A DNA stretch of 64,000 nt from Microbispora triticiradicis (GTDB lineage Bacteria > Actinomycetota > Actinomycetes > Streptosporangiales > Streptosporangiaceae), in NCBI GenBank assembly GCA_003260025.2, contig QFZU02000047.1:1-64000 (forward strand). Reading direction: 5' to 3'. The stretch's first letter is position 1, and each line of letters begins with the position of its first letter. This document shows, piece after piece, positions 55,558 to 62,516 of this stretch. The translations under genes were made by a program, and so were the position numbers. The notes under the pieces are model-generated. The model ran no database searches. It was not told where the DNA came from and saw only the letters and a program-made list of their open reading frames with translations.

Positions 55558-56438
55558 ACGTCGAGGAACTGGTCGCGATCGACGTGCACACGCACGCCGA
55601 GGTGTCGGCCGGCGGGCACGCCTCGCTGAGCGCGGAGCTGTTCGGCGCGTCCGAGAAATACTTCAAGGAACATCCGCGGCCGACGATCCCGGAGATGGCC
55701 GCCTACTACCGCGAGCGGAAGATGGCGGCGGTGGTGTTCACCGTCGACGCCGAGCACGCGACCGGGCACCCCCGCATCTCCAACGAGGAGGTCGCCGAGA
55801 GCTGCGCCGCGCACCCCGACGTGCTGATCCCCTTCGCCAGCGTGGATCCGTGGAAGGGCCGGGCCGGCGTCCGCGAGGCGCGCCGCCTCGTGGAGGAGTA
55901 CGGCGTGCGCGGGTTCAAGTTCCATCCCAGCATCCAGGGCTTCTCCCCCGACGACCGCATGGCCTATCCCCTCTACGAGGTGATCGAGGAGCTCGGCGCG
56001 ATCGCGCTGTTCCACACCGGGCAGACCGGCATCGGCGCGGGCGTCCCGGGCGGGGGCGGCATCCGGCTGAAGCACTCCAACCCCATGCTGGTGGACGACG
56101 TCGCCGTGGACTTCCCCGAGCTGCGGATCATCCTCGCCCACCCGTCGTTCCCGTGGCAGGACGAGGCGCTCGCGGTCGCCACGCACAAGCCGTACGTCCA
56201 CATCGACCTGTCCGGATGGTCGCCCAAGTACTTCCCGCCGCAGCTCGTGCGGTACGCGAACACGCTGCTGAAGGACAAGGTGCTGTTCGGGTCCGACTAC
56301 CCGGTGATCACCCCGGACCGCTGGCTCGCCGACTTCGACAAGCTGGAGATCAAGCCGGAGGTCCGCCCGAAGATCCTCAAGGACAACGCCGCACGCCTGC
56401 TCGGGCTCGGCGGGCAGAAAGGGACGCGACAGCCATGA
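55554..56438 (+). CDS. Amidohydrolase-2 family metal-dependent hydrolase/decarboxylase
   Basis: 294 residues from the GTG at 55554 (GGGAGG just upstream, overlapping the SDR stop). Metal ligands of the family are visible: DVHTHAEV (HxH), FKFHPSIQGF, LFHTGQTG, IILAHPSFPW and the Asp in FGSDYPVITPDRW. This is the fold of ACMSD, gamma-resorcylate and related aromatic acid decarboxylases and of several lactone hydrolases. Its place among CoA enzymes and a Rieske oxygenase suggests decarboxylation or hydrolysis of an aromatic intermediate; the substrate is not known. Confidence 0.8.
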   Translation: MNVEELVAIDVHTHAEVSAGGHASLSAELFGASEKYFKEHPRPTIPEMAAYYRERKMAAVVFTVDAEHATGHPRISNEEVAESCAAHPDVLIPFASVDPWKGRAGVREARRLVEEYGVRGFKFHPSIQGFSPDDRMAYPLYEVIEELGAIALFHTGQTGIGAGVPGGGGIRLKHSNPMLVDDVAVDFPELRIILAHPSFPWQDEALAVATHKPYVHIDLSGWSPKYFPPQLVRYANTLLKDKVLFGSDYPVITPDRWLADFDKLEIKPEVRPKILKDNAARLLGLGGQKGTRQP

Positions 56439-56893
56439 CGACAACGGCCCACGGGCTCGACGAGATCACCGCGCTCGCCGGCAAGGATCTCGGCCACAGC
56501 GGGTGGATGGAGATCACCCAGGACCGGGTGAACACCTTCGCCGACGCCACGGGCGACCACCAGTGGATCCACGTCGATCCCGAGCGGGCGGCGAAGGGCC
56601 CGTTCGGCGCCCCGATCGCGCACGGGTATCTGACCCTGTCGCTGGTCATCCCGCTGTTCAACGAACTGCTCGACATCCGTGGCGTGACGATGAGCGTCAA
56701 CTACGGCCTGGAGAAGGTCCGATTCCCCAGCCCGGTCAGGGTGGGCGCCAGGATCCGCCTCGCCGCCACCGTGGTGTCGGTGGATGAGGTTCCCGGCAAC
56801 GGCGTCCAGATGCTGCTCGACTTCACCGTGGAGGTGGAGGGATCGGCCAAGCCCGCCTGCGTCGCCCGCGCCGTCTACCGGCACTACGCCTGA
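56435..56893 (+). CDS. MaoC-family enoyl-CoA hydratase
   Basis: 152 residues; the ATG overlaps the amidohydrolase stop. Hot-dog fold with the MaoC signature: FADATGDHQWIHVDPERA (catalytic Asp and His) and GPFGAPIAHGYLTLSL. It should hydrate a 2-enoyl-CoA. Together with the SDR it completes two successive beta-oxidation steps, indicating shortening of an acyl or aryl-acyl-CoA side chain. Confidence 0.87.
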   Translation: MTTTAHGLDEITALAGKDLGHSGWMEITQDRVNTFADATGDHQWIHVDPERAAKGPFGAPIAHGYLTLSLVIPLFNELLDIRGVTMSVNYGLEKVRFPSPVRVGARIRLAATVVSVDEVPGNGVQMLLDFTVEVEGSAKPACVARAVYRHYA

Positions 56894-57012
56894 TCACGCT
56901 GCCCGCGGCCCTTGATACCCGTACGGCGTGTTTCGGCGTGCCGAAAGACAGCCGCGGGAGGGCGCCGCGAGCGTTCCGGCAGGCCGGAGAGACACCCCTC
57001 CCCGGCCCCCTG

Positions 57013-57060
57013 GCCAATATTTGGCAAAGTATTGACCTCCGTTATCGATCTGCCTAACCT
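57013..57060 (+). promoter_or_regulatory. Promoter with palindrome before the MHS transporter operon
   Basis: TTGACC (57032-57037) and TAACCT (57055-57060), spacing 17 bp, form a good promoter. GCCAA-TAT-TTGGC (57013-57025), a perfect inverted repeat, lies just upstream of the -35. The second operon of the aromatic cluster therefore seems separately controlled. Confidence 0.6.
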
Positions 57061-57108
57061 CCGGACAAGAAAGCGACACAGCTCGCTCCCCGGACGAGGA
57101 GCTCGGTC

Positions 57109-58506
57109 ATGCCAGAGACACCCCCCAGCCAGACCCAGCCCAGCCAGACCCAACTCCGACGCGCGGTGAGCTCCAGCTTCATCGGGAGCGTCATCGAGTA
57201 CTACGACTTCCTGCTGTACGCCACGGCCTCGGCAGTGATCTTCAACAAGGTCTTCTTCTCCTCCCTCGACCCGCTCGCCGCGACGGTCGCCAGCTTCGGC
57301 ACGTTCGCCACCGGCTACCTCGCCAGGCCGCTCGGCGGCGTGCTCTTCGGCCACTTCGGCGACCGCCTCGGCCGCAAGCGCATGCTGGTGCTGACCATGA
57401 CGCTCATGGGTGTCGCCAGCTTCCTGATCGGCCTGCTGCCGACCTACGACCAGATCGGCTCCCTCGCGCCCATCACGCTCGTCCTGCTGCGGATCCTGCA
57501 GGGCATCGCCGTCGGCGGCGAATGGGGTGGCGCGGTGCTCATGTCCGCCGAGCACGCGACCAGCCGCCGCGGCCTGTGGGCGAGTTTCACCAACGCCGGC
57601 GCCCCGTCCGGCATGGTGCTGTCCACCGCCGTGCTCACCGGCACCGGCGCGGTCATGAGCGAGCAGGCGTTCCTGAGCTGGGGCTGGCGGGTGCCGTTCC
57701 TGCTCAGCATCGTCCTGCTGGCGGTCGGCCTGTTCGTCCGGCTGCGGGTCACCGAGACCCCGGTCTTCGAGGCCGCAAGAGACGCGGCCGCCAGGAACGA
57801 GGCCGCCTGGACCCCGGCCGCACGGCGCCGGAAGGCACCACTGTTCGACGTGCTCCGCAACCATCCGAAGACGCTGCTGCTCGCGGTGGGCGTCGGGCTG
57901 TCCGCCTTCGTGGCCCAGGGCACGCTCACCACCTATCTCATCGCGTACGGCGTGCGGGCCGGCTTCCCCCGGCAGGCGGTGCTCAACGGGCTCACGCTCT
58001 CGTCCGCGCTGGCCGTCGTGGGTATCGTGGGATGCGCGGCGTTGTCGGACCGCGTCGGGCGCCGTCCGGTCGTGCTGACGGGAGCGCTGCTGATGGCGGT
58101 GTTCGGCTTCGTCCTCTTCCCGATGGTGAACAGCGGCAGCACGGCCGTGCTCACCCTCGCGCTCGTGCTGGGCCAGTCGATCCTGCACCCGCTGATGTTC
58201 GGCCCGCTCGCGGCCCTGTACACGGAGCTGTTCGCCACCAGGAGCCGCTACACCGGAGCCTCCCTCGGCTACCAGATCGCCGGGCTCGGCGCCGGTCTGG
58301 CTCCGTTGCTGTTCGCCCAGCTCGACGCGTCGTCCGGTGGCGGCGGGACCACGACGACCTCCATGATCATCGCCGCGTCCTGCCTCCTGACCGTGCTCTG
58401 CGTACTGGCCCTGCGCGAGACCAGAGGTCAGGACCTGACCTCGGTCGCGGTGGTCGCGCCCGCCTCCGGCGACGTGCCCGGCGCGGCCAAGCCGTCCTCG
58501 GCCTGA
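57109..58506 (+). CDS. MFS metabolite:H+ symporter (MHS family)
   Basis: 465 residues with 12 membrane helices. FIGSVIEYYDFLLYATASA, GYLARPLGGVLFGHFGDRLGRK (quoted as family signature) and RILQGIAVGGEWGGAVLM are diagnostic of the MHS family that takes up aromatic acids, shikimate or dicarboxylates. The start shows two SQTQ repeats before helix 1. It is first in an operon with a CoA ligase and a Rieske oxygenase, so an aromatic acid is the likely cargo. Confidence 0.87.
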   Translation: MPETPPSQTQPSQTQLRRAVSSSFIGSVIEYYDFLLYATASAVIFNKVFFSSLDPLAATVASFGTFATGYLARPLGGVLFGHFGDRLGRKRMLVLTMTLMGVASFLIGLLPTYDQIGSLAPITLVLLRILQGIAVGGEWGGAVLMSAEHATSRRGLWASFTNAGAPSGMVLSTAVLTGTGAVMSEQAFLSWGWRVPFLLSIVLLAVGLFVRLRVTETPVFEAARDAAARNEAAWTPAARRRKAPLFDVLRNHPKTLLLAVGVGLSAFVAQGTLTTYLIAYGVRAGFPRQAVLNGLTLSSALAVVGIVGCAALSDRVGRRPVVLTGALLMAVFGFVLFPMVNSGSTAVLTLALVLGQSILHPLMFGPLAALYTELFATRSRYTGASLGYQIAGLGAGLAPLLFAQLDASSGGGGTTTTSMIIAASCLLTVLCVLALRETRGQDLTSVAVVAPASGDVPGAAKPSSA

Positions 58507-58553
58507 CGCCGTCCCTCCTACACCGTCCCCGAGACGCGAAGGGGTTGTCACCG

Positions 58554-60101
58554 ATGCGGAACGCCGGACTGGGAGGCTGGCCCGCCCGCCGGGCCCAGAT
58601 GAGCCCGAACCGCACCGCGTTCGTCTTCGCGGACCGGTCGGTCAGCTACTCGGAGGTGCACGAACGGACGACGCGGCTCGCGTCCCGGCTGCGCGACGCC
58701 GGGGTGCGGGCCGGGGACCGGGTCGCCTACCTCGGCCACAACCACGTCGCCTTCGCCGAGACCCTGTTCGCGACGCACCTGCTCGGCGGGATCTTCGTCC
58801 CGCTGAACTTCCGCCTGACGGCGCCCGAGATCGCCTACATGCTGACCGACTCGGGCGCCTCCCTCCTCGTCTACGCCCCGGAGTGCTCGGCGGTCGTCCG
58901 CGCCCTGCCCGCCCTGCCGGGCCTCCGTACGGTCGTGGCGCTGGGGTCGCCCGCACCCGGCGAGACGGAGTTCGAAAGCTGGCTGTCGCAGGGCGACCCC
59001 ACCCCGATCGACATCCCGGTGGCGCTGGACGACGTCGCCCTGATCCTCTACACCTCCGGCACCACGGGACGGCCCAAGGGCGCCATGCTCAGCCACGCCA
59101 ACCTCGTGTGGAACTGCTTCCACATGCTGATCGGCGTCGACGTGGCGAGCACCGAGGTGACCCTGGTCAGTGCGCCGCTCTTCCACGTGGCGGCGCTGAA
59201 CCAGACGCTGCTGCCGACCTTCCTCAAGGGCGGCACCTCCGTGATCATGCCGTCGTGGGACGTCGACCAGTGCTACGACCTCATCGAGAAGCACCGCGTC
59301 ACCTGGATGTTCGGCGTCACCGCGATGTTCGCCGCGTTCGCCAGGTCGCCACGGTGGGCCCACGCCGACCTGTCCTCGCTGCGTACGCTGATGTCGGGCG
59401 GAGCGGCGATCCCGGTCGCGCTGATCCGCGCGTACCAGGAGCGGGGCCTGACCTTCTGCCAGGGCTATGGGCTGACCGAGACCTCACCGGGCGCGACCTT
59501 CCTGGAGGCGGGCGAGAGCGAGCGCAAGGTGGGCTCCGCCGGAGTGCCGGTGTTCTTCGCCAACGTGCGGGTGGTGCGGCCCGACCTGACGCCCGCGGCG
59601 GTGGGCGAGCCGGGCGAGGTGCTCGTCCAGGGGCCGAACGTCACCCCGGGCTACTGGCGGAACCCGGAGGCGACCGCCGCCGCGCTCACCGAGGGCGGCT
59701 GGTTCCACTCGGGCGACATCGGCGTCCTGGACGACGAGGGCCATCTCCACATCGTCGACCGCGTGAAGGACATGTACATCTCCGGCGGGGAGAACGTCTA
59801 CCCGGCCGAGGTCGAGAACGTGCTGTTCGAGCATCCCGCCGTGGCGGAGGCCGCCGTGGTCGGCGTGCCCGACCAGCGGTGGGGGGAGGTCGGCCGGGCC
59901 TTCGTCGTCCCCCGCGCCGGGGCCGCCGTCACCCCCGGCGACCTGCGGGAGTTCCTCCTCTCCCGGCTCGCCAAGTACAAGATCCCCGTCTACTTCGACA
60001 TCGTCGGCGCCCTGCCGAAGACCGGCTCCGGAAAGATCCGCAAACCCGACCTGCGCGGGCGGCCCCTCGCCGCCGGCACCGAGGCAGGCACAGAGGAGTG
60101 A
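58554..60101 (+). CDS. Acyl/aryl-CoA ligase (ANL superfamily)
   Basis: 515 residues from the ATG at 58554. ANL motifs in order: P-loop YTSGTTGRPKGAMLSH (about 165), GYGLTETSPG (about 307), WFHSGDIGVLDDEGHL, DRVKDMYISGGENVYPAEVE (hinge) and the catalytic Lys in PKTGSGKIRK. It activates a carboxylic acid to its CoA thioester via the adenylate. Overall it resembles long-chain/phenylpropanoid-type CoA ligases. In this operon the substrate is probably an aryl or phenylpropanoid acid and its product the PaaX inducer (inference). Confidence 0.87.
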   Translation: MRNAGLGGWPARRAQMSPNRTAFVFADRSVSYSEVHERTTRLASRLRDAGVRAGDRVAYLGHNHVAFAETLFATHLLGGIFVPLNFRLTAPEIAYMLTDSGASLLVYAPECSAVVRALPALPGLRTVVALGSPAPGETEFESWLSQGDPTPIDIPVALDDVALILYTSGTTGRPKGAMLSHANLVWNCFHMLIGVDVASTEVTLVSAPLFHVAALNQTLLPTFLKGGTSVIMPSWDVDQCYDLIEKHRVTWMFGVTAMFAAFARSPRWAHADLSSLRTLMSGGAAIPVALIRAYQERGLTFCQGYGLTETSPGATFLEAGESERKVGSAGVPVFFANVRVVRPDLTPAAVGEPGEVLVQGPNVTPGYWRNPEATAAALTEGGWFHSGDIGVLDDEGHLHIVDRVKDMYISGGENVYPAEVENVLFEHPAVAEAAVVGVPDQRWGEVGRAFVVPRAGAAVTPGDLREFLLSRLAKYKIPVYFDIVGALPKTGSGKIRKPDLRGRPLAAGTEAGTEE

Positions 60102-60104
60102 CCA

Positions 60105-61166
60105 GTGATCGTCACGGAATTCGCGCGCGACCAGTGGTACGTCGCCGCCTACGGCCACGAGGTGGGCAGGCGGCAGCTCGGCCGTACCATCCTGAACGAG
60201 CCGATCCTGCTCTGGCGCACCGAGGACGGGCGGGCGGTGGCGATGGCCGACCGCTGCGTGCACCGCAGGTTCCCCCTGTCCGAGGCGCCCAGTCACCTCG
60301 TCGGCGACCGGGTGGTCTGCGGCTACCACGGATTCACCTACGGCCCTGACGGCGTCTGCGTCGCCGTGCCCGCGCAGCAGCGCATCCCGCGTACGGCCCG
60401 GCTTCGCACCTACCCCGTGGTGGAGCAGGACTCGTTCGTCTGGGTATGGATCGGCGACCGCGAGCCGGGCGACACCCTGCCGCCGCGGGCGCCCTGGCTG
60501 GTCTCGCCCGAGTACGCCACGGTGTGCGGCATGGAGCCGCTGAACGCGCGGTACGGCCTGCTCGTGGACAACCTCCTGGACCTGTCCCACGAGACCTACC
60601 TGCACGGCGGGTACATCGGCACGCCCGAGGTGGCCGAGACCCCGATCACGACCGAGGTCGACGAGGACGAGGGCGTCGTCTACGTCAGCCGGCACATGGA
60701 CGACGCGGCCTGCCCGCCGTTCTACGCCGAGTCGACCGGCATCAAGGGCCGGATCACCCGGTGGCAGGACATCGAGTATCACCCGCCGTGCCTCTACCTC
60801 CTGCACAGCCGGGTCGCCCCCGTCGGGTCGCCGCCGCCCGCCGCCGACGGCACGGACCCGCACGCCTTCCACGTCGAGGTCGTCTACGCGATCACCCCGT
60901 CGACGGACGGCAGCACCTACGACTTCTGGGCCGTCGCGCGGGACTTCGCCCTCGACGACGAGAAGGTCTCGGACTTCCTCCGGGAGAGCAACCGGACGGT
61001 GGTCCTGCAGGACGTGACCGCGCTGAACACGCTGGAACAGGTCATCGCCGCCGAGCCGGACCGCTACCAGGAGCTTTCCGTGAACATCGACACCGGCGGC
61101 CTGGCCGCCCGGCGCCTGCTCGCGCGGATGGCCGGCTCCGCCTCCTCGCGGGCCGCCGCCCGATGA
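60105..61166 (+). CDS. Rieske oxygenase, VanA-type O-demethylase alpha subunit
   Basis: 353 residues from a GTG 3 bp after the CoA ligase stop. Rieske cluster ligands: CVHRRFPL (C-x-H) and CGYHGFTYGPDG (C-x2-H). Mononuclear iron site: DNLLDLSHETYLH (Asp bridge, His, His). Length and layout match vanillate demethylase/phthalate oxygenase-type single-component oxygenases that use a VanB-like reductase, found two genes downstream. The reaction is probably O-demethylation or hydroxylation of a methoxylated aromatic acid. The stop overlaps the next small gene (ATGA). Confidence 0.88.
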   Translation: MIVTEFARDQWYVAAYGHEVGRRQLGRTILNEPILLWRTEDGRAVAMADRCVHRRFPLSEAPSHLVGDRVVCGYHGFTYGPDGVCVAVPAQQRIPRTARLRTYPVVEQDSFVWVWIGDREPGDTLPPRAPWLVSPEYATVCGMEPLNARYGLLVDNLLDLSHETYLHGGYIGTPEVAETPITTEVDEDEGVVYVSRHMDDAACPPFYAESTGIKGRITRWQDIEYHPPCLYLLHSRVAPVGSPPPAADGTDPHAFHVEVVYAITPSTDGSTYDFWAVARDFALDDEKVSDFLRESNRTVVLQDVTALNTLEQVIAAEPDRYQELSVNIDTGGLAARRLLARMAGSASSRAAAR

Positions 61167-61402
61167 GCCCGGGCGAACCCGGCGCGCGGACGGGCCGCAC
61201 CGGCAGTACCGGCCGCACCGTCCACCGCATCCGCTGGGTGCCGGGGACCGACCGGCTGCAGGCCACCTGCTTCTGCGGCGCGGAACGGGAGTTCGACGAT
61301 CCCGTGGTCCTGTGGGACTGGCTGCTCGGCCATCCGGAAGGACACCGGGCCCGGCCGGCCGGAGCGGAGAACTCCCCCGCCCCGGCCGCCGCGCTCGTCT
61401 GA
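61163..61402 (+). CDS. Small unknown protein between Rieske oxygenase and reductase
   Basis: 79 residues; the ATG overlaps the oxygenase stop, so it is translationally coupled. I recognise no family. A Gly/Thr/Arg-rich start is followed by a compact core, HRIRWVPGTDRLQATCFCGAEREF and a DDPVVLWDWLLGHPEGH helix (short extracts), then an Ala/Pro tail. The CFCGA pair and the following Trp-rich helix recall small zinc- or Fe-S-handling domains, but only two Cys are present. It may be an oxygenase accessory or assembly factor. Confidence 0.68.
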   Translation: MSPGEPGARTGRTGSTGRTVHRIRWVPGTDRLQATCFCGAEREFDDPVVLWDWLLGHPEGHRARPAGAENSPAPAAALV

Positions 61403-61470
61403 GCGTGTGCCCGGGCTCACCGCGGGGGGCGCCTTCGGGGGCCGCCCTCCGCGTGCGTCCACCTCACGCC

Positions 61471-61538
61471 CATTCACCCACCGCGTTCATTCACAGACCG
61501 CGTTCATTCACACACCGCGTTCATTCACACACCGCGTT
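61471..61538. repeat. 17-bp tandem repeat, four units
   Basis: Four consecutive copies of CATTCACACACCGCGTT (units starting at 61471, 61488, 61505 and 61522; the first two each carry a couple of changes) lie just upstream of the reductase ribosome site, with a decayed fifth start. The unit length is not a multiple of 3, so copy changes would shift any upstream-extended frame. Confidence 0.9.
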
Positions 61539-61562
61539 CACCCACAGGAGGACCCGCGCGCC

Positions 61563-62516
61563 ATGCCCCTGACGGAACCGGAGCTCGACCTGAAGGTGAC
61601 GGGCAAGACGCCCGTTGCCGAGGGGGTCGTCCTCCTGCGCCTCGCCCGGCCCGACGGCGGCCCGCTGCCCTCCTGGACGCCGGGTGCGCACGTCGACCTG
61701 CTGCTCGCTCCGGGCCTGGTCAGGCAGTACTCGCTGTGCGGCGACCCCGGCGACGACCGCGCCTTCGAGGTGGCGGTGCTGCGGGAGCCGGTCGGGCGCG
61801 GCGGCTCCGCCCATGTGCACGACCGGCTCGCCGAGGGCGACACGGTCCGGGTGCGCGGCCCGCGCAACCACTTCGGCCTCGCCGAGTCACCCCGCTACCT
61901 GTTCGTGGCCGGCGGGATCGGCATCACCCCGCTCCTCCCGATGATCGCCGAGGCCACGCGTCGCCGTACGGACTGGCGGCTGGTGTACGGCGGGCGCACC
62001 CGGGCCTCGATGGCCTTCGCCGACCGGCTCGTACGGGACCATCCGGACCGGGTCGAACTGTGCCCGCAGGACGAGACGGGCCTGCTCGACCTGGACGGGC
62101 TGCTCGGCGTCCCCCTTCCCGATGCCCTGGTCTACTGCTGCGGGCCGGAACCACTGCTGAGGGCGGCCGAGGAGCGCTGCGCGTCCTGGCCGAAGGGCGC
62201 GTTGCGCGTCGAGCGGTTCACTCCCGCGACCACGGACGGCGGCGAAGCCACGGCGTTCGAGGTCGAACTGGCCCTGTCCGGCACGACGCTGACCGTGCCG
62301 GAGGACCGCTCGGTCCTGGAGGTGGTCGAGGAGGCGGGCGTCGCCGTGCTGTCCTCCTGCCGCGAGGGGACCTGCGGCACCTGCGAGACGGTGGTGCTGG
62401 ACGGCGTGCCCGACCACCGCGACAGCCTCCTCACCGAGGAGGAGCGCGCGGCCGGTGACGTCATGTTCATCTGCGTGTCGCGGGCCCGCTCACCCCGCCT
62501 CGTCCTCGAACTGTGA
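61563..62516 (+). CDS. VanB-type ferredoxin/flavin reductase
   Basis: 317 residues from the ATG at 61563 (GGAGGA upstream). The frame is open further upstream through the 17-bp repeat, but that part is low-complexity. Flavin domain (RQYSLCGDP), NAD domain (FVAGGIGITPLLPM, YCCGPEPLL) and C-terminal plant-type 2Fe-2S (SSCREGTCGTCETVVLDG, later MFICVSRA). It passes electrons from NAD(P)H to the Rieske oxygenase at 60105. It overlaps the convergent WD40 gene by 27 bp. Confidence 0.88.
   Translation: MPLTEPELDLKVTGKTPVAEGVVLLRLARPDGGPLPSWTPGAHVDLLLAPGLVRQYSLCGDPGDDRAFEVAVLREPVGRGGSAHVHDRLAEGDTVRVRGPRNHFGLAESPRYLFVAGGIGITPLLPMIAEATRRRTDWRLVYGGRTRASMAFADRLVRDHPDRVELCPQDETGLLDLDGLLGVPLPDALVYCCGPEPLLRAAEERCASWPKGALRVERFTPATTDGGEATAFEVELALSGTTLTVPEDRSVLEVVEEAGVAVLSSCREGTCGTCETVVLDGVPDHRDSLLTEEERAAGDVMFICVSRARSPRLVLEL

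Noticed and set aside
61471-61538. CRISPR array or iteron origin
   Set aside because: Four head-to-tail 17-bp units without spacers, no cas genes, no rep gene or DnaA boxes.
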